From contig QJVY01000132.1 in the NCBI GenBank assembly GCA_003235555.1, positions 1-32,505 of the forward strand: a stretch of 32,505 bases of DNA, written 5' to 3'. Numbering within the stretch: the stretch's first letter is position 1; the number at the start of each line of letters is the position of its first letter. Below are positions 1-7,657 of this stretch, piece by piece. A model generated the notes under the pieces. That model did not search any database. It was not told where the DNA came from and worked only from the letters and a program-made list of their open reading frames with translations. Made by a program: the position numbers and the translations under genes. This DNA comes from Ignavibacteria bacterium. Its GTDB lineage: Bacteria > Bacteroidota > Ignavibacteria > UBA10030 > SZUA-254.

Positions 1-654
1 TGTCCGCTCGACGAGGCCATGAGGAGCCACTACTCCCCGGTCGCCGACCGTCAGGGGTCGGCGCCCGCCGACGGGCCCACCCGCTCGGACGACGGCCCCG
101 GGGAGGGTACCACGGCCTGGACCGGTTCCACGGACGACCATGCGACAGTGACGATCATTGGAGACGGACTCCTCAGGGTGTCAATTGAAGCCACCGCGGC
201 GGGGGTCCTGCCACCGGTCAAATCGGTGGTCCTGCCGGTGCCGGGAAGGAAGATCACCGGGGGCAGTCCCTGCTGCTGGATGATCTTCGAGGGTGGCACA
301 CTCCCGATGAGGATCCCCTTCTCCGGAACGGTCGAGGGAGTCAACGGGGAACTGGCCGAACATCCCCACCTGGCGGTGGAAACACCCGGCGGGAAGGGGT
401 GGCTCTTCGACGTGCGGCCCCTGGATCGCACGGGGGCGCTGCGTTCGCTCCTCACCCCCGAAGAGGCCGAGTCCTGCAACTTCAGGGACGGAGAAATCTT
501 CCACAGGCTGATCGGGGAATGCGTACGGCCCCCGGGTTCGGTCGGCGGGCCAACGATGCAGGACGGCGGTCATCCCCTGGCCGATCTTCCCGCTGTCATC
601 GGTCCCGTAAAATATCTCGAAATCGTGCGGCGCGCATTCTGGGGCAAACGGTGA
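1..654 (+). CDS. GcvH-like (glycine cleavage H-type fold) protein without lipoyl lysine, 5' end outside window
   Basis: The frame is open from base 1, so the true start lies upstream; the first internal ATG is at base 19. The C-terminal half resembles the lipoyl-carrier H protein of the glycine cleavage system: a PFSGTVEGVNGEL segment matches the H-protein APVSGEIVAVNDAL strand, and GKGWLFDVRP matches its GGWIFKIK segment. Lining up these segments without gaps puts glycine (in FEGGTLP) where E. coli GcvH has the lipoylated lysine of ESVKA, so it probably does not carry lipoate. The visible N-terminus reads CPLDEAM, which resembles the end of a cysteine-rich motif I recall in H-like paralogues of anaerobes, followed by a low-complexity acidic linker. 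It lies 109 bases before a heme-sensor kinase/sigma-54 activator pair, suggesting a role in that signalling or redox pathway rather than in glycine catabolism. The family resemblance is fairly clear; the function is unknown. Confidence 0.75.
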   Translation, partial: CPLDEAMRSHYSPVADRQGSAPADGPTRSDDGPGEGTTAWTGSTDDHATVTIIGDGLLRVSIEATAAGVLPPVKSVVLPVPGRKITGGSPCCWMIFEGGTLPMRIPFSGTVEGVNGELAEHPHLAVETPGGKGWLFDVRPLDRTGALRSLLTPEEAESCNFRDGEIFHRLIGECVRPPGSVGGPTMQDGGHPLADLPAVIGPVKYLEIVRRAFWGKR

Positions 655-678
655 CCGTTTCTCAGATTTAAGAACCGT

Positions 679-691
679 CGGGGAGTTCCCG
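679..691. promoter_or_regulatory. candidate upstream activator dyad for the sigma-54 promoter
   Basis: CGGGGAGTTCCCG is a short dyad (CGGG...CCCG with a matching inner A...T pair) centred about 86 bases upstream of the predicted transcription start. Enhancer-type activators usually bind at about this distance. That the activator encoded at 2407-3753 binds here is inference only. Confidence 0.25.
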
Positions 692-744
692 CCCTGCAGA
701 AGGGGCGATAGGAGACGTCAGGGTGGGGCTCCCGCGGTTCCGGG

Positions 745-760
745 TGGCACGAGACTTGCA
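745..760 (+). promoter_or_regulatory. sigma-54 (-24/-12) promoter
   Basis: TGGCACG-AGAC-TTGCA matches the sigma-54 consensus TGGCACG-N4-TTGCW at every fixed base. GG (746-747) and GC (758-759) have the required 12-base phase. The predicted start site is near 771, after the first candidate ATG (764) and two bases before the second (773). The operon downstream encodes a sigma-54-dependent activator, so autoregulation is likely. Confidence 0.75.
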
Positions 761-763
761 AAT

Positions 764-2410
764 ATGTGTGTTATGGCCATTCTGCACAGCCTGCGGTTCA
801 GGGTCCTCCTTGGATCAATCCTCCTCCTGGTCTTGTTGTTCGGCATTTTTTCCTTCATCCCCGTGCGGTATTCCACCGACCGGATGACCCAGCAGGTCAT
901 GCTGAGCGCCGACCGGATGAGCGACGTCATCCGGCAGTCCACCCGCTACGGCATGCTCCTGAACCGGCGGGAGGACGTCCACCAGATCATCTCCATGATC
1001 GCCACGGAACCGGGGGTCGACGGCATCCGGATCTACAACAAGCGCGGTGAAATCATGTTCTCGACGGACAAACGCGAGGAGGGGGCCGCCGTCGATCTGC
1101 AGGCCGAGGCCTGCACCGGGTGCCACGGAAAAGAAACGCCGATCGCCTCCCTTTCGGCCGGAAACAGGACCCGGATCTATACATCGTCCATGGGCCACAG
1201 GGTGGTCGGGGTGATCAACCCCATCAGGAATTCCCCCTCCTGTTCGGACGCCTCCTGTCACGCCCATCCGGCGGAGAGGACGGTCCTCGGGGTTCTCGAT
1301 GTCCGGGTGTCGCTGCAGCAGATGGATGCCTCGATCTCCGAGGCAAAACTCACGATGATCCTCTTCGCCGCGGGTATGATCCTGCTTGCGGCCCTGATCT
1401 CCCGCTGGTATTTCACCTCGACGGTCATCAAACCGGTGAAAATCCTCATGAACGGGGCCCGGGAGGTGTCAGGAGGCAACCTCGACCACAGGATCCACGT
1501 GAGGTCGAGGGACGAACTCGGTATGCTGGCCGATGCGTTCAACGTGATGACCGGATCTCTCCGGCACGAGCAGGAACAGAACAGGGTGTGGGCCGAGACC
1601 CTGGAGGAAAAAATCGCCGAGAAAACCGAGGAACTGACGCAGGTGCACAAACAGATTTTACACGTCGAAAAAATGGCATCGCTCGGAAAACTCGCGGCGA
1701 CGGTCGCGCATGAGCTGAACAACCCGCTGGAGGCGATCCTGACATACGCCCGGGTGATCGGCCGCCGCCTCCGGAAGGCCGAGATTTCACCCTCCGACAC
1801 CGCGTCGACCGCGGAGGACGTGGACCTCATTGCAAACGAGTCGAGGCGGTGCGGAACGATTGTGAAAAACCTGCTCCTCTTCTCGAGGAAACAGGTGAAC
1901 GAATTCGGACTGGTCGACGTCGGGCAGATCGTCGCGCGGGCCGGTGAGATCGTCAGGCACCACTGTGAAATCTCCTCCGTAAAACTCCGGATACCGCCGG
2001 CCGGAGACGACGCAACCATCATGTGCGACGAAGGCCAGATCCAGCAGGCCCTGGTCGCACTCTTCGTGAACTCGGTGGAGGCGATGCCCGGAGGCGGCAC
2101 GATCACGGTCACGACCGCTCCCGGACCCGGCGACGACGAGCTGACCATCTCGGTCGGGGACACCGGCGTGGGGATCTCCCCCGACGACCTGCCCCACCTC
2201 TTCGAGCCTTTCTTCACGACAAAAAAAGACGGTCGCGGGGTGGGACTCGGCCTGTCGGTGGTCTACGGGATCGTGGAGAGGCACGGCGGAAGGATCTCGG
2301 TGGATTCCGATCCCGGCAAGGGTACGAAATTCGAGATCATCCTTCCGAGGGTCCCGCGCGCATCGGGGAACCATTCACAATCCGAACATGAGAGGACAAT
2401 GAAACAATGA
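764..2410 (+). CDS. membrane sensor histidine kinase with two periplasmic heme c motifs, HAMP
   Basis: Two transmembrane segments (about residues 11-32 and 197-214) flank a periplasmic sensor. This contains a CxxCH heme motif (C117-H121) and a second cysteine pair with four intervening residues and a following histidine (C160, C165, H166), the arrangement I recall in c-type-heme sensor kinases of anaerobes. A HAMP linker, a coiled coil and a HisKA domain with phosphoacceptor H316 in VAHELNNP follow. The ATPase domain shows an N box, GDTGVGIS, EPFFTTK and GVGLGLSVV. It probably senses redox state, or a ligand such as NO or O2, and phosphorylates the NtrC-type regulator with which it overlaps by 4 bases (ATGA). 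The start is uncertain: ATG 764 gives 548 residues, while ATG 773 (545 residues) fits better with the sigma-54 start site near 771. Neither has a clear ribosome binding site. Confidence 0.93.
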   Translation: MCVMAILHSLRFRVLLGSILLLVLLFGIFSFIPVRYSTDRMTQQVMLSADRMSDVIRQSTRYGMLLNRREDVHQIISMIATEPGVDGIRIYNKRGEIMFSTDKREEGAAVDLQAEACTGCHGKETPIASLSAGNRTRIYTSSMGHRVVGVINPIRNSPSCSDASCHAHPAERTVLGVLDVRVSLQQMDASISEAKLTMILFAAGMILLAALISRWYFTSTVIKPVKILMNGAREVSGGNLDHRIHVRSRDELGMLADAFNVMTGSLRHEQEQNRVWAETLEEKIAEKTEELTQVHKQILHVEKMASLGKLAATVAHELNNPLEAILTYARVIGRRLRKAEISPSDTASTAEDVDLIANESRRCGTIVKNLLLFSRKQVNEFGLVDVGQIVARAGEIVRHHCEISSVKLRIPPAGDDATIMCDEGQIQQALVALFVNSVEAMPGGGTITVTTAPGPGDDELTISVGDTGVGISPDDLPHLFEPFFTTKKDGRGVGLGLSVVYGIVERHGGRISVDSDPGKGTKFEIILPRVPRASGNHSQSEHERTMKQ

Positions 2411-3753
2411 ACACCACGAATTCAATTCTCATTGTCGACGACGAAAACCTGGTCCGTGACTCCCTCTCAAAATGGTTCAGAGAGGACGGGTACGAGATCG
2501 GCGTCGCCGAAAACGCCGCCTGCGCGTTGAAACAACTCCAGCAACGAAGGTGGGACGTCATCCTGCTGGACATCAAGATGCCCGGGATGGACGGCATGGA
2601 ACTCCAGCTGCGCATCCGGGAGATCGACACCGACGCCGCGGTCATTTTCATCACCGCGCACGCCTCGGTCGACACCGCGGTGCAGGCCCTGAAATCAGGC
2701 GCATTCGACTACATCACCAAACCGGTGGACCCGGACCATCTCTCGCACCTGGTGCAGAACGCCCTGAAACAGAAGGCCCTGAGCGGTGAGAACATAAAAC
2801 TCAGGGAGCATATCACCGAGTTCTTCAAGGTCGACGATTTCATCGGTGAATCGCCGGTCATGAAAAAAGTCTTCGATCTCATCGGGACGGTCGCCCCCAC
2901 CGACACCACCGTCATGATCCGCGGCGAGAGCGGGACGGGCAAGGAGCTGATCGCGCGCGCGATACACGGAAACAGCCGGAGGAAATACTTCCCGATCGTG
3001 ACCGTGAACTGCGGCGCGCTGCCTGAAGGGATCCTGGAGAGCGAACTCTTCGGTCACGAACGGGGGGCGTTCACCGGCGCACAGTACCAGCGGAAGGGCA
3101 AACTGGAACTCGCGGACGGGGGGACGCTATTTCTCGACGAGGTGGGCAACATCGACGTCAAAACCCAGATGGACCTCCTGCGGGTCATCGAGACGAAGCA
3201 GTTTTCCAGGGTCGGGGGAAATCAGCTCATCAATGTGGATTTCCGGATCATCTGCGCCACCAACAAGAACCTCGAAAAGGCCGTCAGCGAGGGATCGTTC
3301 CGGGAGGACCTCTATTACCGACTGAACGTCTTTACGATCCTCGTACCCCCGCTCCGGGAGAGAAAGTCGGACATTCCGGCGATCGCAGATTATTTTGTCA
3401 GGAAATGCGCGCGGGCCATGGGAAAGGAAATACACTCGATATCTCCGGATGCAATGGACCTCCTGATCAGCTACGACTGGCCGGGCAACGTCCGGGAGCT
3501 GGAGAACGCCATCGAACGGGCGATGGTCGTGGGGAAAACCTCATCCATCCACCCCGAGGAGCTCCCCATCCACCTGAAAGACCGGACGCGGTCCCCCGCC
3601 GGCGGATCCCTGGCGGCGCTCGAGAACGAATATATCAGGCAGGTCCTGGAGGAAAACAAGTGGAACATCAGCCGGTCGGCGGATGTCCTGCGGATCGACC
3701 GTGCCACACTGTACAACAAAATCGAAAAGTATGGCATACCCAGGCCCACGTGA
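2407..3753 (+). CDS. sigma-54-dependent response regulator, NtrC family
   Basis: The 448-residue protein has the full three-domain layout. The receiver (about 5-120) has acidic residues D11/D12, phosphoacceptor D55 in ILLDIKMPG, and conserved K105. The AAA+ domain (about 145-375) has Walker A GESGTGKE at 173-180, the sigma-54-contacting GAFTGA loop at 220-225 and Walker B LFLDEV at 241-246. A Fis-type helix-turn-helix occupies about 417-443. The intact GAFTGA loop predicts a working activator of RNA polymerase holding sigma-54. The start codon overlaps the kinase stop by four bases, so the two are translationally coupled and almost certainly form a cognate pair. Targets probably include the sigma-54 promoter at 745-760. 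The stop overlaps the GTG start of the next gene. Confidence 0.96.
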   Translation: MNTTNSILIVDDENLVRDSLSKWFREDGYEIGVAENAACALKQLQQRRWDVILLDIKMPGMDGMELQLRIREIDTDAAVIFITAHASVDTAVQALKSGAFDYITKPVDPDHLSHLVQNALKQKALSGENIKLREHITEFFKVDDFIGESPVMKKVFDLIGTVAPTDTTVMIRGESGTGKELIARAIHGNSRRKYFPIVTVNCGALPEGILESELFGHERGAFTGAQYQRKGKLELADGGTLFLDEVGNIDVKTQMDLLRVIETKQFSRVGGNQLINVDFRIICATNKNLEKAVSEGSFREDLYYRLNVFTILVPPLRERKSDIPAIADYFVRKCARAMGKEIHSISPDAMDLLISYDWPGNVRELENAIERAMVVGKTSSIHPEELPIHLKDRTRSPAGGSLAALENEYIRQVLEENKWNISRSADVLRIDRATLYNKIEKYGIPRPT

Positions 3754-4304
3754 GCGCGTCGATCAATATCCTGAACGGATCCTCCCTCGTCCGTCCGTCC
3801 GAGCTCGAGCGGATAGCGGAGAACATCGGCGGCATCTACGGCCTTCCCGTGCGCTGCGTTCATGCCGAATTCGACCTTCCGAAGGCGTTCGATTCCTCCC
3901 GCGGCCAGTACAATTCGACCCTCCTCCTCTCCGGTCTTCCCGGGATCGGCGGAACCCCCGGCCCGGTCGGACCGAAACAGATCGGCCTCGTCGACGTCGA
4001 TCTCTTCATCCCGGTGCTCACCTTCGTCTTCGGCGAAGCGCAGCTCGACGGGGAAGCGGCCGTCGTCTCCACCCACCGGCTCTCCAACCAGTATTACGGG
4101 TTGCCCCGGAGCCATGAACTGCTCCTCGTCAGGCTCGAGAAGGAACTCATCCACGAACTCGGTCATACCTTCGGGATGTACCATTGCCGGCAGTTCGAAT
4201 GCGTGATGCGTTCGTCAACCTACGTTGAGGAAATAGACATGAAGAAGGCCATCCCCTGCTCAGGCTGTACGGCCCGCCTCCTCGAACTCCTCTCCCGCCA
4301 TTGA
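3750..4304 (+). CDS. amzA: archaemetzincin-type zinc metallopeptidase
   Basis: The 184-residue product carries the archaemetzincin zinc signature. H135-E-x-x-H139-x-x-G-x-x-H145-C146 is followed by C151, M153 and a CxxC pair at C170/C173, so the catalytic zinc ligands, the Met-turn candidate and the structural zinc cysteines are all present. Size matches the family. No signal peptide is visible, so it is probably cytoplasmic. I chose GTG at 3750 because its last base pair overlaps the TGA of the response regulator (GTGA), mirroring the other coupled pairs here; extending further upstream would run through the regulator gene in another frame. Archaemetzincins are best known from archaea and vertebrates and are sporadic in bacteria; substrates are poorly known. 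Coupling to a sigma-54 regulator suggests a proteolytic step in the response, which is inference. Confidence 0.9.
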   Translation: MSASINILNGSSLVRPSELERIAENIGGIYGLPVRCVHAEFDLPKAFDSSRGQYNSTLLLSGLPGIGGTPGPVGPKQIGLVDVDLFIPVLTFVFGEAQLDGEAAVVSTHRLSNQYYGLPRSHELLLVRLEKELIHELGHTFGMYHCRQFECVMRSSTYVEEIDMKKAIPCSGCTARLLELLSRH

Positions 4305-4314
4305 TCTTCCCTTT

Positions 4315-4343
4315 TTCACGGTTTCCCGGGGAATCACTATATT
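4315..4343 (+). promoter_or_regulatory. putative sigma-70-type promoter of the oxidoreductase gene
   Basis: TTCACG (4315-4320), 17 bases, TATATT (4338-4343), about 20 bases before ATG 4363. The spacing and the TAnnTT form of the -10 box match other promoters in this window. Confidence 0.45.
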
Positions 4344-4362
4344 TACCGGCTATGGTGAACGG

Positions 4363-5826
4363 ATGAACATTCTCGTCCTGGGTGGTACGGGGTACATCGG
4401 GGGCCGGCTGGTGCCACGGCTTCTCGCGGCGGGTCACTCCGTCCGGGTCATGGTGCGGAACCGGGCGAAGGCGAGCGCGCGGAACTGGAAGGGGGCGGAA
4501 ATCGTGCACGGCGACGTTCTGTATCGGCCGGACCTCGCCGCAGCATGCCGGGAGACGGACGTCATCTACTACCTTGTCCACTCCATGGTCGCGGACAGCG
4601 GCGATTTCGAGGAGGTGGACAGGGTCGCGGCCGAAAACGTCGCATCCGCCGCCGCAACTGCGGGTGTGAAGAGGATCATCTACCTCGGGGGGTTGGGAAA
4701 ACGCGATGCGGTGACATCCGCGCACCTGCGCAGCCGGCACGAGGTGGGGGACGTCCTCCGTTCCGGTGCCACCCCGGTCACGGAATTCCGTGCGGCGATC
4801 ATCATCGGGTCGGGGAGCGCATCGTTCGAAATGATCCACCACCTGGTGAACCGGCTCCCTGCGATGATCTGCCCGAGATGGGTGCTCGTCAGGACGCAAC
4901 CAATCTCGATCAAGGACGTCATCCGCTATCTCATCGAATGCCTGCACATCCCGGCGACGGCGGGACGCGTGATCGACATCGGCGGACCGGACGTCCTCAC
5001 CTACCGGGACATGATGCTGGTGACCGCACGGGCCCTCGGCCTGCGCAGGTACATCTTCACCGTCCCCGTCCTCACGCCGGGGCTGTCGTCGTACTGGGTG
5101 AACCTGATCTCCCCCATCCCCTTTTCCCTGGCCCGTGTCCTCATCGAAAGCCTTCGGCACGAGACCGTCTGCGAGGACGCGTCAGGGATGGAGTTGTTCG
5201 ACTTCCGACCGATGGATTTCCGCCTGGCGGTGGACCGCGCCCTGGAAAACGTCAGGTCCTTCAAAGTGGAAACGACCTGGGCTGAATCGGGGAATTACAC
5301 CCCGCAGGTCCTCGATTCACTCGACCCTTCACACCTCAGGGTTGACCGGAACGTCATCGAGACGACGGTGGGCCGGGAGGCGCTCTTCCGCATCATCTCT
5401 TCCATCGGGGGGAACCGTGGGTGGTACTACGCCGACTGGATGTGGCGGATCAGGGGGTTCATCGACAAGCAACTGGGGGGTGTCGGCCTGCGACGTGGGC
5501 GGAGACACCCCGTGCACGTGACTGTGGGCGAAGCCCTTGATTTCTGGAGGGTCGAAGCGCTGGTACCGGGGGAACGGCTGCTGCTCCGAGCCGAAATGAT
5601 CGTGTGGGGACACGCCTGGCTCGAATTCAGGCTGGAGGATGGCCCGGCGGGAACGAACAGACTCGTCCAGAACGCGCTCTACTATCCCCACGGCGTGGGG
5701 GGCCTCATCTACTGGTACTGCATGATCCCCTTTCACCTGATCGTCTTCCGCGGCCTGCTCCGGACCATCGTCGATCTCGCCCGCAGAGAGGAACGGATCT
5801 CGGGGCGAAACTTCAGACCGGTCTGA
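4363..5826 (+). CDS. atypical SDR NAD(P)-binding oxidoreductase fused to DUF2867 domain
   Basis: The 487-residue protein begins with a Rossmann fold: GGTGYIG at residues 7-13 sits right after the first strand, and RNRAKA near residue 27-32 fits a dinucleotide-ribose contact. The first 300 residues resemble the NmrA/complex-I NDUFA9-like atypical short-chain dehydrogenases; I see no canonical YxxxK site. From about residue 335 it resembles DUF2867 (GWYYADWMWRIRG and, near the C-terminus, YWYCMIPFHLIVFRG, a probable membrane-associated helix). This fusion is common in bacteria, but its substrate is not established. The gene has its own likely promoter, a short leader, and ends 17 bases from the convergent DUF2339 gene. 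Confidence 0.9.
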   Translation: MNILVLGGTGYIGGRLVPRLLAAGHSVRVMVRNRAKASARNWKGAEIVHGDVLYRPDLAAACRETDVIYYLVHSMVADSGDFEEVDRVAAENVASAAATAGVKRIIYLGGLGKRDAVTSAHLRSRHEVGDVLRSGATPVTEFRAAIIIGSGSASFEMIHHLVNRLPAMICPRWVLVRTQPISIKDVIRYLIECLHIPATAGRVIDIGGPDVLTYRDMMLVTARALGLRRYIFTVPVLTPGLSSYWVNLISPIPFSLARVLIESLRHETVCEDASGMELFDFRPMDFRLAVDRALENVRSFKVETTWAESGNYTPQVLDSLDPSHLRVDRNVIETTVGREALFRIISSIGGNRGWYYADWMWRIRGFIDKQLGGVGLRRGRRHPVHVTVGEALDFWRVEALVPGERLLLRAEMIVWGHAWLEFRLEDGPAGTNRLVQNALYYPHGVGGLIYWYCMIPFHLIVFRGLLRTIVDLARREERISGRNFRPV

Positions 5827-5843
5827 AACCGGAGATACCCACC

Positions 5844-7526
5844 TCAGGCCCCGCCGGGATCCTTTTCCCCCCCGGAGCCGCCCTCTCCCGCCTCCCCCTC
5901 CGCTTCCCCCCTTTTCCGCCGCGCCCGTATCCTGGTAAAAATGAGTGACCCGACGAGAAGGACCGTGCCCAGAGCGAGGAACGAGATGATCCTGTAGGTC
6001 GGCTCGAGCCGCGCGATGCCGACGAAAAGCACGTAAAATACCGTCAACAGGATGGTCAAATGGCCCATCCACCGGTACTTCTGTGAACGGATGATCATGT
6101 TCATCAGGTAATAGAAACCGGCGATACCGAGCCAGGCGATGCTGACATACTGCCCGTGAACGAGGTGCGAGGCGGCGTAGGGAAACACGGCGAAAGCCGA
6201 GAGCAGGTACGCATTCCGCATCATTTCGGTCTTCAGCTCCAGCCGGTCCTTCTGCCAGTTCAGGATCCGCGCACTGGCCAGCGCCACGATTCCGAAACCC
6301 ACGCTGATCCCGGTCTCCTCCCCTCCGACGACGAGGTACGCTATCACGATCGAGAGGTAGATGACGAAATTCGCGACGATGATGAACCGCGAACGGAACC
6401 AGATCGCCGTCGCCACGACGATAATGCTCTGCGCGGAGAGCCACACAAAGAGATCGGGGACGGCAAATGCCCTGACGATCGCGACGCTCAGCGCCATGTA
6501 ACCCAGCATGACGTACGCGAACGTGGAGAAGCGGCTGCGGACGCGGAGCCAGAAAACTATCGCCAGCGTCAGGTACACCGCGAAGGCGAGCAGGTGGAGG
6601 CCGATCAGCGACGATGGAAAGGTGGTCGCCGAATGAAGCAGGTAGAGGGCATAACTCCCTCCGCCGTTCAGGAACGAGGCCACGATGATCCCGATCTCCT
6701 CCCTGTCCTTGTCCTTCCTGGCCAGGGCGCCCACCGAGAAAACGGCGGCGTAGACAAGGAGAAGGATCAGGCTCGCCTCCGGCCCTGTTACGAAGGCCAG
6801 GTCGTTCCCGAGGAAGGGGTTGTTGACGGCCCAGATGAGGTGGGTGAGGTATGCAAGCGCGGTCGCGTAGACGAGGACGGTCGTCCACCCGTTCCGCAGG
6901 GAAACTGCCACGCTGAGCGTCCCCAGGACGACGATCATCGGGAGCATGAACCACCCTGAACCCACGGCGATCGCGGTGGCGAAACCGGTGGAGAGGGCGA
7001 TGTTGAAGAGATACGGAGACTTGCGATGAAGCGAGATCCAGACATTTACGGCCAGGACGGAGACCAGCAGGATGATCCCGGCCGGGGAACCTGCCCGGAT
7101 GACCGGCTCGGTTCCGAAGTAGAACAACCTCATCGTCGCGAAGAATAAAAGCACCATCCCGGCGCCGCGGTTGTACCGCGATACGAGATCGAATGATTTC
7201 CGCAGGATCCGCGCCATGATAAAAAGGCCGCCGGCGAGAAAGAGTCCGAAGAGTCCGGGGACCGCGGGGGGAAGGTCTTCGTAGGGCAGGGTCAGAAGGA
7301 AAACGATTCCGAGCGCCAGGACCACGATTCCAATTTTGGCGAACCAGTTCTGACCCAGTTCGAACTCCCTCTCATCGCCGTCGACCGTTTTCGGCGGCGG
7401 CTGTTCGGGGGCGGAACCTTCCTGCAGGGCATCCGGACGGGCGTGTGGAATGGCAAGGTGTTCCTCTATCCTCGCGACACGTTCTTCGATGAGTCGTAAC
7501 TGCTCGGTGAGGTGGTCTGTATCCAT
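5844..7526 (-). CDS. DUF2339-type multi-pass membrane protein
   Basis: This 560-residue protein starts with a short coiled coil (LRLIEERVARIEEHL), then a charged linker, then a long run of hydrophobic segments from about residue 80 to 535; I count well over ten likely membrane spans. The N-terminal coiled coil, the GQNWFAKIGI entry into the first span and the alternating short loops are typical of DUF2339. The C-terminus is an Arg/Gly/Glu-rich tail. The family has no established function, though an envelope role has been suggested for relatives. ATG 7526 follows a well-formed promoter at 7562-7590. The gene is convergent with the oxidoreductase and probably monocistronic. Confidence 0.88.
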   Translation of the reverse strand: MDTDHLTEQLRLIEERVARIEEHLAIPHARPDALQEGSAPEQPPPKTVDGDEREFELGQNWFAKIGIVVLALGIVFLLTLPYEDLPPAVPGLFGLFLAGGLFIMARILRKSFDLVSRYNRGAGMVLLFFATMRLFYFGTEPVIRAGSPAGIILLVSVLAVNVWISLHRKSPYLFNIALSTGFATAIAVGSGWFMLPMIVVLGTLSVAVSLRNGWTTVLVYATALAYLTHLIWAVNNPFLGNDLAFVTGPEASLILLLVYAAVFSVGALARKDKDREEIGIIVASFLNGGGSYALYLLHSATTFPSSLIGLHLLAFAVYLTLAIVFWLRVRSRFSTFAYVMLGYMALSVAIVRAFAVPDLFVWLSAQSIIVVATAIWFRSRFIIVANFVIYLSIVIAYLVVGGEETGISVGFGIVALASARILNWQKDRLELKTEMMRNAYLLSAFAVFPYAASHLVHGQYVSIAWLGIAGFYYLMNMIIRSQKYRWMGHLTILLTVFYVLFVGIARLEPTYRIISFLALGTVLLVGSLIFTRIRARRKRGEAEGEAGEGGSGGEKDPGGA

Positions 7527-7561
7527 CAGTCCGGTTCCGGGAATGCGTTGATCAATCAGCG

Positions 7562-7590
7562 AAAGTACAGAAATCGGTTGAGAGTGTCAA
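7562..7590 (-). promoter_or_regulatory. sigma-70-type promoter of the DUF2339 gene
   Basis: On the minus strand TTGACA (7590-7585), 17 bases, TACTTT (7567-7562), followed by CG. This is a perfect -35 box with a TAnnTT -10 box. Predicted start is about 30 bases before ATG 7526. Confidence 0.6.
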
Positions 7591-7612
7591 TGCCCGGTGC
7601 CGGACAACATCC

Positions 7613-7642
7613 GCGCGGTGCGCTGCAGGGGGCGCACCGCGC
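7613..7642 (-). terminator. strong GC hairpin after the 5'-nucleotidase gene
   Basis: GCGCGGTGCGC (7613-7623) and GCGCACCGCGC (7632-7642) form a perfect 11-bp stem with an 8-base loop, starting 15 bases past the stop of the minus-strand gene. There is no U-tract on either side, so this may be a Rho-associated or 3'-protecting hairpin rather than a classic intrinsic terminator. Confidence 0.45.
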
Positions 7643-7657
7643 AGAGGAACCGTTGTT

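Noticed and set aside
3405-3749. Upstream extension of the archaemetzincin frame
   Set aside because: It runs through the response-regulator gene in another frame and has no family character; GTG 3750 overlapping the regulator stop is far better.
5329-6954. 541-codon minus-strand frame overlapping the oxidoreductase and DUF2339 genes
   Set aside because: It is a GC-rich shadow frame with an Arg/Gly/Asp/Pro-heavy composition and no motifs; the genes in the other frames are clear.
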